A stretch of DNA of 64,000 bases from Gilvirhabdus luticola (GCF_032583975.1 NZ_JAWHTF010000006.1); one strand, 5' to 3'. Shown: positions 18,151-26,806, counted from the first letter of the stretch. The notes: generated by a model from the sequence alone, not told the origin. Made by a program: numbers and translations.

Positions 18151-18786
18151 TTATTTATCCTTTGCAATTCTAAATCCAAAACCATCATTTCTAGTGTTTT
18201 TTGGTGGCTGGTACCTTACTTCAGGAAGATGAATGCCATACTCTAATGGTTGCCCATCTCGACCATAAGCATCATAAAACCAACTTAAGCCTTTAGATAT
18301 CTTACCAGTGCCATCTTCAGGTCCTTGTGGATTTATTTTACTCACCAAGCTATCCTTTTCAGGATTATACCAATCAGAAACCCATTCGCTGACATTTCCT
18401 GTCATGTCATATATTCCCAACTCATTTGGTTTGAGTAAGCCAACATCGTGAAATGTACTATCTGAATTTTCTGCAACCCAACCTACTTCAACAGGATCGT
18501 TACTTCCACTATACCTGTATCCTTTACTTTTTTGTCCACCTTTTGCAGCATATTCCCATTCAGCTTCGGTAGGCAATCTTCCTCCAGCCCATTTTGCATA
18601 GGCATTGGCTTCATCCCAATTAGCCAACATTGGACTGTTGTCTTCCCATGTATATGTGCTTTCTTTACCAAAAGCAGTTTCAATTGGCGGTTCTGGCATT
18701 TCTCTATTGGTTTGTTTGCAAAATTCTTTGAATTGTGCCACAGTAATTTCATATCGGCTAATATAGAAGTCACTTAATTCTATCAT
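18151..18786 (-). CDS. FGE-sulfatase (SUMF1-like) domain protein, probably a decayed gene
   Basis: The open frame encodes 211 residues of the formylglycine-generating-enzyme fold: GGRLPTEAEWEYAAKGG, GIYDMTGNVSEWVSDWY and the C-terminal NDGFGFRIAK are diagnostic. The catalytic cysteine segment of true FGE is not present (SWFYDAYGRDG has no Cys), so this is a superfamily member like GldJ/GldK or other envelope lipoproteins, not an active sulfatase activator. The ATG at 18786 is internal: homology continues upstream in the same frame through KGGTF, interrupted by a TAG at 18841-18843. The retained part is therefore likely a truncated product or a pseudogene. It lies antisense between LD-carboxypeptidase and yraN and looks inserted there. 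Confidence 0.7.
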   Translation of the reverse strand: MIELSDFYISRYEITVAQFKEFCKQTNREMPEPPIETAFGKESTYTWEDNSPMLANWDEANAYAKWAGGRLPTEAEWEYAAKGGQKSKGYRYSGSNDPVEVGWVAENSDSTFHDVGLLKPNELGIYDMTGNVSEWVSDWYNPEKDSLVSKINPQGPEDGTGKISKGLSWFYDAYGRDGQPLEYGIHLPEVRYQPPKNTRNDGFGFRIAKDK

Positions 18787-18969
18787 ACGTTTTGGGCTTG
18801 TGAATCCATAAACAGTATCGTTTGATGGGCTTATAATAAACTAATTTTTACCTTGCTTAAAAGTTCCTCCTTTGACGAAAACCCAATCTATCTCTACTTC
18901 TTTTAGCTCTTGTTTACAAGAATTAAAAATTAATAAGCACAGAATTATTTATGACAGGTATCTTACCAT
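18787..18969 (-). pseudogene. N-terminal part of the FGE-like gene, separated by an in-frame stop
   Basis: Reading the minus strand in the frame of the FGE-like gene gives a lipoprotein-type leader (ILCLLIFNSCKQ, with a lipobox-like FNSC), then VEIDWVFVKGGTFKQGKN, the conserved start of the FGE fold, then TAG (18843-18841), then FIISPSNDTVYGFTSPKR running straight into the ATG at 18786. A second stop (TAA, 18951-18949) lies between the leader and the only nearby ATG at 18969, so that junction probably carries a small indel. A sequencing error at the TAG is the alternative explanation. Confidence 0.6.
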
Positions 18970-19089
18970 ATTTAATTTTTTATCTAGTGTAAATTTAGAT
19001 TAATCACTACTTAAAAATGTCAAAAAAGTGTCAAAAATTATTAAACTTTTGGTTTATTTGATTACTTTTTTGGCTTTAAGCGAAATAAT

Positions 19090-19449
19090 ATGGCACAACA
19101 CAATCAACTAGGGAAAATAGGCGAACAACTTGCAGTAAATTTTCTATTGGAAAGTGGTTACGAAATTATAGAAAGCAATTACAGATTTGATAAAGCCGAA
19201 GTTGATATTATTGCAAAAAAAGAAGGTACACTTGCAATTATTGAAGTTAAAACACGCTCGACTTCAGAATTTGGAAAACCACAGGACTTTGTAAAACCCA
19301 AACAAATCCAGCGTTTGGTAAAAGCTGTTCATGAATATGTAACTGTTAACGAATTGGATGTTGAGGTTCGTTTTGATATTATTGCTATTGTAAAAGAAAA
19401 ACAGAACTTCAATATTGAGCATATAGAAAATGCTTTTTATCATTTTTAA
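19090..19449 (+). CDS. yraN: YraN family protein (UPF0102), nuclease-like fold
   Basis: 119-residue cytoplasmic protein of the UPF0102 family. It begins MAQHNQLGKIGEQLAVNFL, the standard N-terminus, and carries the PD-(D/E)XK-like core EVDIIAKKEGTLAIIEVKTR, with D and ExK in place, so a nuclease-type fold is likely although the family's role is not settled (a link to DNA processing or recombination is suspected). Its last four bases overlap the end of the convergent thioredoxin-like gene. In related genomes the gene commonly follows the LD-carboxypeptidase directly; here about 1 kb of other sequence intervenes, with a copy of the yraN start at the far side. Confidence 0.88.
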   Translation: MAQHNQLGKIGEQLAVNFLLESGYEIIESNYRFDKAEVDIIAKKEGTLAIIEVKTRSTSEFGKPQDFVKPKQIQRLVKAVHEYVTVNELDVEVRFDIIAIVKEKQNFNIEHIENAFYHF

Positions 19450-20780
19450 AGTTTCACAGATAGAGTAGCTTCTAATACTTCAAAGTCAAAAGGTTTGGCG
19501 ATAATTTTTTTATCCTTGTTCAATAAAAAATATGTAGGTGTTGCCTTAACATTATAGCTTTTTGCTATTTTATTTTCCCATTTGTTTAACCCGAGAACAT
19601 GTAAAAATTCTGGATACTTAATGGCTTCTTTTTTCCAATTTTCTGCTACATCTTCAAGACCAATAGCGATAACTTTTATTTTTCCCTTTGGAAGCTTTTT
19701 AACGTGTGATTGTAATTGAGGTATTTCATCTAAACAATGAGAACACATACTGCTCCAAAACAGGACAATGTAATTTTCAGCAAGGTCAATTTCACTTAAT
19801 TGTTTAGAAACAAACTCTTCACCTTGCTTAATTCTTAAAGTAAAATCTGGAGCTTTATTGCCAATTGAAAGGCTTTTAAACAAAGCCATTCTGTTTAATA
19901 GTTCAGTATTATTCAACTGTTTTGCTATTTGACCTAAATACTTATCTGAAATATGATTGGCAACGCTATCATAACCAGCATCTGCCATTTGTTGCCATAA
20001 CACTTCTAAAATTTTTTGTTTAATAATAGGTTTTGCACTCTTCAATGCTTTATTAACTTCATCGATATTGGTTATATAATTTGAAGCTTCATCCTTATCT
20101 TCTGTTGTTATACCGAAAACATAATTAAGCGTTCTTTCAATCAAGAAATTTGAGCTTTGTAGAATAGTATCGTTAAAATTTACATGATCAAAAAAGTGAA
20201 TTTTTAAATTGTTAATGTATTCATCATAAGTCTCATATTTTTTTGGAATATAAGGCTTGTTTGCCTTTATAAAATGATAAGCTATTGTGCCTTTGGCATC
20301 TGTTTCAAACTTTGATTGTGTTTTTCTTTGATTCTTGAAAATGTCTTTCAGTACCAAAGTATCATTGCTGTCTTCAACAAAGTAATTTCCAATGTCTTGA
20401 CTTATTAAAGACATACTTATAGTATAAGACGTCACTAATTGGTTTTCAATAGATTTTTGATATGATATCCCTGTTTCAGTATTGAATTTGAATTCTACAT
20501 CTTCTTTTGCATTATAAATAATATCGAAATTATACTCTTCTTCAGGAATGGCATATACCAATTTATACATGCCACTCGAAGCCGTTGAATCTAATACTAT
20601 ATTAAATGAACCTTTTTCATCTATTGGTGCATGAGTGATATAATGTAATTGGGCTGGGCTGATTTTATAAATTATAGCATTTTTATATCCAATATTTGGA
20701 GAAATGTTCCCTTTTATTGAATGTTGGCAAAACATCCAAACTGGCATTAAAACTGCAAATAGCACTATTTTTTTAAACAC
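19446..20780 (-). CDS. TlpA/AhpC-like thioredoxin-fold protein with DUF4369-like N-terminus
   Basis: 444-residue envelope protein. Residues 1-18 form a signal peptide (GTG start; MFKKIVLFAVLMPVWMFCQ). The N-terminal 100 residues (HSIKGNISPNIGYKNAIIYK...) resemble the beta-rich DUF4369 domain, followed by a helical middle region. Residues about 308-444 are a thioredoxin fold with APDFTL, the redox motif CSHC (LFWSSMCSHCLDEIP) and the cis-proline site ATPTYFLLN. In Bacteroidetes such proteins act as periplasmic thiol-disulfide reductases. It stands alone and converges on yraN with a four-base overlap. Substrate unknown. Confidence 0.85.
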   Translation of the reverse strand: MFKKIVLFAVLMPVWMFCQHSIKGNISPNIGYKNAIIYKISPAQLHYITHAPIDEKGSFNIVLDSTASSGMYKLVYAIPEEEYNFDIIYNAKEDVEFKFNTETGISYQKSIENQLVTSYTISMSLISQDIGNYFVEDSNDTLVLKDIFKNQRKTQSKFETDAKGTIAYHFIKANKPYIPKKYETYDEYINNLKIHFFDHVNFNDTILQSSNFLIERTLNYVFGITTEDKDEASNYITNIDEVNKALKSAKPIIKQKILEVLWQQMADAGYDSVANHISDKYLGQIAKQLNNTELLNRMALFKSLSIGNKAPDFTLRIKQGEEFVSKQLSEIDLAENYIVLFWSSMCSHCLDEIPQLQSHVKKLPKGKIKVIAIGLEDVAENWKKEAIKYPEFLHVLGLNKWENKIAKSYNVKATPTYFLLNKDKKIIAKPFDFEVLEATLSVKL

Positions 20781-20845
20781 TGTTTTTTTATTAAAGACTC
20801 AATAAAATTTTAAAGGTCACATTTTAAAATTAATGACGACAAGAA

Positions 20846-23800
20846 TCAAGCCACAATTGATTGCATCGCATCCAATGCTTTTTGTATGGTTTTTATATGG
20901 TCAAAAGTAATTAAAAGTCTCAATCCTACTCTAGTCTGTTTCTCTTTAATTTTACATAATTTTGGATTATTTTGAACAAACTGTAAGACCTTGGTAAAAT
21001 CTTTACTGTTGTAAAATTGGCTTTTTTGGTCGCTAATAAAATAGCCAACTAGTTTACCATATTTCATTACCACTTTTTCTAACCCAATTCTTGTAGCCAA
21101 CCACTTTATACGAACACTATTTAACAAATCAACAACTTGAATTGGTAATTCTCCAAAACGGTCAATAATTTCGGTTTCAAATTTAAGAAGTTCTTCTTCT
21201 GTTTTAATATTATTTAGTTGTGTGTATAGATTTAACCGTTCTGTGATATTATTTACGTAATTATCTGGAAATAATAGCTCAAAATCTGTATCAATAGTAA
21301 TGTCTTTTACATATTCTTTGTCTTTACCATCGTCTTGATACAGGTCTTTAAATTCATTTTCTTTTAATTCTTCTATGGCTTCATTTAGTATTTTTTGGTA
21401 AGTGTCAAAACCAATATCATTAATAAAGCCACTTTGTTCTCCTCCTAGTAAATCACCAGCACCTCTAATTTCAAGGTCCTTCATTGCTATATTGAATCCG
21501 CTTCCTAATTCGGTAAATTGTTCTAAAGCAGTAATTCGTTTTCTTGCATCATTGGTCATTGCAGAATATTCCGGAGTAATAAAATAACAAAATGCTTTTT
21601 TATTACTTCGTCCTACGCGACCTCTCATTTGATGCAAATCACTCAATCCAAAATTATTGGCATTATTGATAAAAATAGTATTGGCATTTGGAACATCAAG
21701 ACCACTTTCTACAATAGTTGTACTAACCAAAACATCAAATTCGCCATTCATAAAAGCAAGCATCAATTGCTCCAGTTTTCTGCCATCTAACTGTCCGTGA
21801 CCAATTCCAATCTTTGCATCAGGTACTAAACGCTGAATAAGACCAGCCACTTCTTTAATGTTTTCTATACGATTATGAATGAAGAATATTTGACCTCCAC
21901 GTTGAATTTCGTATGAGATAGCATCTCTAATGGTTTCTTCATTAAAACGTATAACATGACTTTCTATTGGATAACGATTTGGTGGTGGCGTTGTAATTAC
22001 AGACAAATCTCTCGCTGCCATTAAACTAAATTGAAGCGTTCTTGGTATTGGCGTCGCGGTAAGCGTAAGGACATCTACATTTTCTTTTAAAGTTTTTAGT
22101 TTTTCTTTAACTGCAACACCAAATTTTTGTTCTTCATCTACAATAAGAAGTCCTAAATCTTTAAACTTTACATTTTTATTCACCAATTGGTGCGTGCCAA
22201 TAATAATATCTAAACCTCCACTTTCAAGTTGCTCTAATGTTTCACGTTTTTGTTTTGTGGTTCTAAATCTGTTTAAATAATTAACTGTAACTGGAAAATC
22301 TTTTAAACGTTCTGTAAACGTTCTGTAATGTTGATAGGCCAAAATGGTTGTCGGCACTAAAACTGCTACTTGTTTCCCATTATCTACAGCTTTAAAAGCT
22401 GAGCGAATAGCCACTTCTGTCTTTCCAAAACCTACATCTCCACAAACCAATCTATCCATTGGACGTTCGCTTTCCATATCGGCTTTAATATCATCGGTCG
22501 CTGAACTCTGATCTGGAGTGTCTTCATACAAAAAAGAGGCCTCAAGCTCATGTTGCATATAGCTGTCTGGATTGTACTGAAAACCTTTTTCTAGCTTTCG
22601 TTTTGCATAAACCTTAATCAAATTAAATGCAATTTCTTTAACTCTAGATTTGGTTTTTTGCTTAAGGGTTTTCCAAGCTTTACTTCCTAACTTATATATT
22701 TTTGGTGGCTTACCATCTTTACCATTAAACTTTGTGATTTTATGAAGAGAATGAATACTTAAATACAAGATGTCGCGTTCGCCATAAACCAATTTAATGG
22801 CTTCTTGTTTTTTACCTTCAACATCAATTTTTTGGAGCCCGCCAAACCTGCCTATACCATGATCAATATGGGTTACATAATCACCAATCTCTAGATTTGT
22901 TAACTCCTTAAGGGTAATGGCTTGCTTTTTGGCATAACCATTTTTAAGATGGAACTTATGATAACGCTCAAAGATTTGATGGTCTGTGTAACAGGTTATT
23001 TTATTATCATGGTCTACGAATCCTTGATATAAGGATAATACAATGGTTTTGTAATAAACTTCCTGTTCTACATCTTCAAAAATATCGTGAAAACGTTTGG
23101 CTTGTTGCTCACTTACACAAGCAATATAATTGGTATATCCGTTATCATGATTTATATTCAAATTATCAATTAATAAATTGAATTGCTTATTAAATGAAGG
23201 CTGTGGTGTAGTGTTGAATTCTATGGTCTTGTCATTGCGCGGAGCTAGTGTCGTGGTAATCTCTGTTGAATCAATAGATTCTTCTCTTCGCTCTGAATGA
23301 CAAAATAATGACGTGGTTCCAAATTCCACTAAATTGAAATCTAATAATTGCTTTTTTAACAACCCTGAATTACAAAACAATTCTTCAGGTTCTGCATGTT
23401 TTATTTCTGAACTAAGATTTTTGAATGCTTCTCCTGCTTTACTATAAAAGTCATCAATTCTTGAAAAGAATAAATCTGAATTTTTAACAAAAACAACTGT
23501 TTTAAAAGCTATATAATTTAAAAAACTCTGTCGTTTTTCTTCCAAAAACTTATTAGCAACATTAGGAATTATATTTATTTTCTTTATCTGTTCTGTTGAT
23601 AGTTGGGTTTCAACATCAAACGTTCTTATACTATCCACCTCATCCCCAAAAAATTCAATTCTGTAAGGCTCATCATGCGAATAAGAAAACACATCAACAA
23701 TACCGCCACGAACAGAAAACTCTCCTGGTTCTGTAACAAAATCTACACGTTTGAACTGATATTCAAATAAAACTTCATTTACAAAATCGATAGAAAGATT

Positions 23801-24247
23801 ATCATTTACAGAAATTTTCAGCGTATTTTTTTCCAGCTCTCGACGAGTTACTACTTTTTCAAAAAGGGCGTCTGGATAGGTCACAATTATTGCAGGTTTT
23901 TTTCGTGAGTTAATTCTATTCAAAACCTCTGCTCTCAATAGCACATTGGCACTATCTGTTTCTTCAATTTGATAAGGTCTTCTATAACTTCCTGGATAAA
24001 AAAGAATGTCCTTATCATTAAGTAAAATCTCCAGGTCATTTAAATAGAAGGCCGCCTCTTCTTTATCATTAAAAACTATAAGGAATGGTTTGTTCGCCTC
24101 TTTAAAAGCTTCAATAACTACAAATGATAATGAAGATCCTGTTAGGCCTTTTAGAAAGGTTTTGCTTTCATTTTTTGCAATAGAAGTTTGCAGATTTTGC
24201 GTTTGCAAAGTCTGTGCATAAGTTTGCGAGAGAACCCATTTACTCAC
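20846..24247 (-). CDS. mfd: Transcription-repair coupling factor Mfd
   Basis: 1133-residue ATP-driven translocase that removes stalled RNA polymerase and recruits UvrA to DNA damage. Visible parts: UvrB-like N-terminal domains; the RNA-polymerase-interacting domain around IGDYVTHIDHGIGRFGG; motor domain with Walker A GDVGFGKTEVA and the VDEEQKFGV box; helicase C-terminal half with VSTTIVESGLDVPNANT and QMRGRVGRS; and the C-terminal TRCF domain. Translation starts at GTG 24247 (stop codon just upstream in frame). Residues 316-340 (CHSERREES...LAPRND) do not belong to Mfd: they are the translation of a 73-bp palindromic repeat inserted in frame near the D1/D3 boundary. The rest of the protein is intact, so the enzyme is probably functional. 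Confidence 0.96.
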   Translation of the reverse strand: MSKWVLSQTYAQTLQTQNLQTSIAKNESKTFLKGLTGSSLSFVVIEAFKEANKPFLIVFNDKEEAAFYLNDLEILLNDKDILFYPGSYRRPYQIEETDSANVLLRAEVLNRINSRKKPAIIVTYPDALFEKVVTRRELEKNTLKISVNDNLSIDFVNEVLFEYQFKRVDFVTEPGEFSVRGGIVDVFSYSHDEPYRIEFFGDEVDSIRTFDVETQLSTEQIKKINIIPNVANKFLEEKRQSFLNYIAFKTVVFVKNSDLFFSRIDDFYSKAGEAFKNLSSEIKHAEPEELFCNSGLLKKQLLDFNLVEFGTTSLFCHSERREESIDSTEITTTLAPRNDKTIEFNTTPQPSFNKQFNLLIDNLNINHDNGYTNYIACVSEQQAKRFHDIFEDVEQEVYYKTIVLSLYQGFVDHDNKITCYTDHQIFERYHKFHLKNGYAKKQAITLKELTNLEIGDYVTHIDHGIGRFGGLQKIDVEGKKQEAIKLVYGERDILYLSIHSLHKITKFNGKDGKPPKIYKLGSKAWKTLKQKTKSRVKEIAFNLIKVYAKRKLEKGFQYNPDSYMQHELEASFLYEDTPDQSSATDDIKADMESERPMDRLVCGDVGFGKTEVAIRSAFKAVDNGKQVAVLVPTTILAYQHYRTFTERLKDFPVTVNYLNRFRTTKQKRETLEQLESGGLDIIIGTHQLVNKNVKFKDLGLLIVDEEQKFGVAVKEKLKTLKENVDVLTLTATPIPRTLQFSLMAARDLSVITTPPPNRYPIESHVIRFNEETIRDAISYEIQRGGQIFFIHNRIENIKEVAGLIQRLVPDAKIGIGHGQLDGRKLEQLMLAFMNGEFDVLVSTTIVESGLDVPNANTIFINNANNFGLSDLHQMRGRVGRSNKKAFCYFITPEYSAMTNDARKRITALEQFTELGSGFNIAMKDLEIRGAGDLLGGEQSGFINDIGFDTYQKILNEAIEELKENEFKDLYQDDGKDKEYVKDITIDTDFELLFPDNYVNNITERLNLYTQLNNIKTEEELLKFETEIIDRFGELPIQVVDLLNSVRIKWLATRIGLEKVVMKYGKLVGYFISDQKSQFYNSKDFTKVLQFVQNNPKLCKIKEKQTRVGLRLLITFDHIKTIQKALDAMQSIVA
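23230..23302 (-). repeat. Palindromic intergenic-type repeat captured inside mfd
   Basis: The element has inverted ends TGTCATT (23230-23236) and AATGACA (23296-23302). On the minus strand it reads TGTCATTCAGAGCGAAGAG... and ends ...CGCGCAATGACA, the pattern of the abundant dispersed repeat of flavobacterial genomes whose translation gives SERREES and LAPRND strings. It is open in the mfd frame. A diverged relative lies at 36871-36958. Confidence 0.8.
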
Positions 24248-24263
24248 TCAACTAAATTTTAGG

Positions 24264-24271
24264 CAAATATA
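24264..24271 (-). promoter_or_regulatory. Promoter -7 element of mfd
   Basis: Minus-strand TATATTTG matches TAnnTTTG, 17 bases before the GTG start of mfd. The -33 element is not clear. Confidence 0.45.
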
Positions 24272-24405
24272 AAATTTTGTTCATGAGTTTATTGATAAAA
24301 ACTATTAATAAAATTATATTTACTCTGAAAATTTTAAATAAATATTTAGGATTGAGTGAACCTACTTTATTGCTTCTTAATTATTAAAAAAAGAAAAATA
24401 ATATG

Positions 24406-24413
24406 TAGGTTTG
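24406..24413 (+). promoter_or_regulatory. Promoter -7 element of the TerB-like gene
   Basis: TAGGTTTG matches TAnnTTTG, 22 bases before the ATG at 24435. Because it would be upstream of +1, it also argues against the alternative start at 24411. The 187-base gap to mfd holds this and the mfd promoter back to back. Confidence 0.5.
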
Positions 24414-24434
24414 CACCACTTAAAAAAAGAATTT

Positions 24435-24866
24435 ATGTCAATTTCAGATTTATTTGATAGTGGATTTAGAAAAAGAAATCAAGACCACTTTGCTGCGATT
24501 GTTAGAGTTGCAATGGATGATGGTATTATTTCCGAAGATGAAAAGGAATTTTTAGACCGATTAGCTAGAAATTTAGATATTTCAGAATCAACTTATAAAG
24601 AAATTTTAAAAGATTATAAATCCCATCCCATTAATCCACCTATTTCTTACGACCATAGGTTAGAGCGTCTTTATGATTTAGCTAGAATGGTCCATGTTGA
24701 TCATATTAAAGATGATAACGAAAGAATTCTATTAAAAAAAATAGCTGTTGGTTTAGGATTTACTCCAGAAAATGTAGAATACATAGTTGATAAAGCTTTA
24801 ACAGTTGTATCCTATGGCGTTGGTCTTGATACCTTTATTGATGAAATGAAAAACATGAATAAATAA
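24435..24866 (+). CDS. TerB-like (TerB/DjlA family) helical protein
   Basis: 143-residue all-helical cytoplasmic protein. It has the TerB-type repeats: FAAIVRVAMDDGIISEDEKEFLDRLA, with an acidic D-D-G-x-I-S-x-D/E-E loop, and LARMVHVDHIKDDNERILLKKIAVGLGF in the second half. TerB domains are found in tellurite-resistance and phage-defence contexts and in DjlA co-chaperones; the acidic loops are thought to bind metal. Here it is a single gene with its own promoter and terminator, so no pathway can be inferred. Start at ATG 24435 (MSISDLFDSGF) rather than 24411, because the promoter element overlaps the upstream option. Confidence 0.82.
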   Translation: MSISDLFDSGFRKRNQDHFAAIVRVAMDDGIISEDEKEFLDRLARNLDISESTYKEILKDYKSHPINPPISYDHRLERLYDLARMVHVDHIKDDNERILLKKIAVGLGFTPENVEYIVDKALTVVSYGVGLDTFIDEMKNMNK

Positions 24867-24885
24867 TAATTATTTAGAAATTATA

Positions 24886-24917
24886 AAAAGCGAACCTATT
24901 TGTTCGCTTTTTTTATT
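24886..24917 (+). terminator. Rho-independent terminator of the TerB-like gene
   Basis: Stem AAAAAGCGAAC (24886-24896) pairs with GTTCGCTTTTT (24903-24913) and runs into a T-stretch, 20 bases after the stop. The following 180 bases up to the small ORF hold only a short imperfect direct repeat (ACGAAATGTCG 24945-24955, ACGAAATATCG 24967-24977). Confidence 0.88.
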
Positions 24918-25098
24918 CCTCACATTCAAATTTCTAAAATTTAACGAAATGTCGTAGCCTCGGTTACGAAATATCGCTTTTAAGCTATTTTTAGTAATTC
25001 AAACAAATCGAGAATTGGATTTATATAATTGATTATCAATTATTTATGATATTGGCATGTGAAATGTTATAAAGAAATCATGTATAAATCTATAACTT

Positions 25099-25194
25099 AT
25101 GAAAACAATCGAATCTAAAAAAATAAATGTTATAACATTTGGTCTAATAGTAAACACGATAATTCTATTAACAATAATTTTAGAAGCTCTATAA
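25099..25194 (+). CDS. Possible 31-residue single-pass membrane peptide
   Basis: ATG at 25099 opens 31 codons ending at TAA 25192-25194. A lysine-containing start (MKTIESKKIN) is followed by one hydrophobic helix (VITFGLIVNTIILLTIILEAL). It overlaps the last six bases of the convergent fbp gene. No clear ribosome site or promoter element was found just upstream. The plus-charge-then-helix pattern is typical of real membrane microproteins, but conservation cannot be checked here, so this is a candidate only. Confidence 0.3.
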   Translation: MKTIESKKINVITFGLIVNTIILLTIILEAL

Positions 25195-26193
25195 AGATTG
25201 CATAAACTCTTCAGCCTTTTCAACCATGTTTTTGCTCCCGCAAATAAAAGGTACTCTTTGGTGCAGTTCCGTTGGCTCTACCTCCATTATTCTTCTAAAA
25301 CCATCACTGGCTTTTCCATTGGCTTGCTCTGCTAAAAATGCCATCGGGTTACACTCGTAAAGCAAACGCAGTTTACCATTTGGATCTTTGGAAGTTGTTG
25401 GGTACAAATAAATTCCTCCTTTTATCATATTTCTATGAAAATCTGAAACTAAAGAGCCAATGTATCTGCTTGTATAAGGCCTATCTCCTTCTTCCATCTG
25501 GCAATATTTTATATAATTTTTTATGCCTTGTGGAAAATGGACATAGTTACCTTCGTTAACAGAATAAATTTTCCCTTCATCTGGAAACGTCATATCAGGA
25601 TGTGATAAATAAAATGTACCCATGGCTGGGTTTAATGTAAAGCCATTAACACCATGTCCTGTAGTATAAACAAGCATGGTCGACGTACCATAAATAATAT
25701 ATCCTGCTGCCACTTGTTGACTTCCTTTCTGTAAAAAATCTTTAATGGTTACTGGAGTTCCTACAGGTGTGACGCGTCTGTAAACCGAAAAAATAGTGCC
25801 TACTGAAACGTTTACATCTATATTGGTAGAGCCATCAAGCGGATCTATTAAGACAATATATTTGTTCTGATTATTTTCGTCTTGACTGTTTATACTGATA
25901 AAATCGTCTTCTTCTTCGCTGGCAATACCACAAACAATATTTCTATTAGTAAGTGTTTGAATAAATTTATCATTAGCATAAACATCCAATTTCTGTTGAT
26001 CTTCTCCTTGCACATTGGTTTCTCCATAATTTCCAATAATATCGACTAAACCAGCTTTGTTTACTTCATGATTAACAACTTTTGCGGCAAGTCTGATAGA
26101 ATTAATGAGTCTAGACAATTCGCCAGAAGTATATTTAAATGATGATTGATTTTCTATAATAAATTCACCAAGAGTCTGGTTTTTTTGAGACAT
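25189..26193 (-). CDS. fbp: Fructose-1,6-bisphosphatase class I
   Basis: 334-residue gluconeogenic enzyme removing the 1-phosphate of fructose 1,6-bisphosphate. The metal-binding signature DPLDGSTNIDVNVSVGTIF is complete (about residues 117-135), together with the upstream acidic loop ASEEEDD and the substrate-binding region TSRYIGSLVSDFHRNMIKGG and GKLRLLYECNPMAFLAEQANG. Length and N-terminus (MSQKNQTLGEFI) are standard for the Bacteroidetes class I enzyme. It is a single-gene unit, divergent from the GNAT-lysC pair. Confidence 0.97.
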   Translation of the reverse strand: MSQKNQTLGEFIIENQSSFKYTSGELSRLINSIRLAAKVVNHEVNKAGLVDIIGNYGETNVQGEDQQKLDVYANDKFIQTLTNRNIVCGIASEEEDDFISINSQDENNQNKYIVLIDPLDGSTNIDVNVSVGTIFSVYRRVTPVGTPVTIKDFLQKGSQQVAAGYIIYGTSTMLVYTTGHGVNGFTLNPAMGTFYLSHPDMTFPDEGKIYSVNEGNYVHFPQGIKNYIKYCQMEEGDRPYTSRYIGSLVSDFHRNMIKGGIYLYPTTSKDPNGKLRLLYECNPMAFLAEQANGKASDGFRRIMEVEPTELHQRVPFICGSKNMVEKAEEFMQSL

Positions 26194-26288
26194 AACATTA
26201 AAATTTGCTTTTGCAAATATTGGTTTTTTTTTAAACTACTACAACGTTTTCGTAAAATTAAAATAGTATTTAATAAAACTGTTTAAAC

Positions 26289-26296
26289 TATCTTTG
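26289..26296 (+). promoter_or_regulatory. Promoter -7 element of the GNAT-lysC unit
   Basis: TATCTTTG matches TAnnTTTG, 16 bases before the ATG at 26313. A -33 TTG is not obvious at the right distance. Confidence 0.5.
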
Positions 26297-26312
26297 CGTT
26301 GATTTAAAAATT

Positions 26313-26798
26313 ATGAGTTTTAGTATACGAAAAGCGGAAAAAAAAGACGCACAAACTATTTTAAGTTTAATACAACATTTAGCACATTTTGAAAGGGAAC
26401 CTGAAGTTGTAGAGGTTACCGTAGAAGAAATAGAAAGAGATGGATTTGGTAAAAACCCTTTATTTCAAACGTTACTAGCAGAAAAAGATGGTGATGTTGT
26501 TGGTATGGCACTCTACTATTATAGATATTCCACTTGGAAAGGAAAAACTATTCATCTGGAAGATTTAATCGTGTATGAACACATGCGAAAGCAAAACATA
26601 GGGACCGCATTATATGATGCCGTATTAAAACAAGCCTATAAAGAAAATGTACGTCGAGTAGAATGGGTGGTATTAGATTGGAATACTCCAGCAAGAGATT
26701 TCTATATTAATTCTGGTGCTAAAATTTTAGAAGGTTGGGAAACAGTACAAATGGATCAAAACAGTTTAATACAATATATATCAAATCGAGGTAATTAA
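26313..26798 (+). CDS. GNAT N-acetyltransferase, SSAT/diamine acetyltransferase-like
   Basis: 161-residue acetyl-CoA dependent N-acetyltransferase. The beginning FSIRKAEKKDAQTILSLIQ, the central HLEDLIVYEHMRKQNIGTAL (acetyl-CoA loop R-K-Q-N-I-G-T) and the end WVVLDWNTPARDFYINSGA follow the spermidine/spermine acetyltransferase (SSAT) branch of GNAT enzymes, including the glutamate-rich segment before HLED. The natural substrate could be a polyamine or another small amine. The aspartate kinase gene follows after 8 bases, so both are probably on one message, but no metabolic link is evident. Confidence 0.85.
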   Translation: MSFSIRKAEKKDAQTILSLIQHLAHFEREPEVVEVTVEEIERDGFGKNPLFQTLLAEKDGDVVGMALYYYRYSTWKGKTIHLEDLIVYEHMRKQNIGTALYDAVLKQAYKENVRRVEWVVLDWNTPARDFYINSGAKILEGWETVQMDQNSLIQYISNRGN

Positions 26799-26806
26799 AC
26801 AGTATA

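Noticed and set aside
24945..24977. Imperfect direct repeat ACGAAATGTCG / ACGAAATATCG
   Set aside because: Short, single occurrence, and not placed at a promoter; may be chance in AT-rich DNA.
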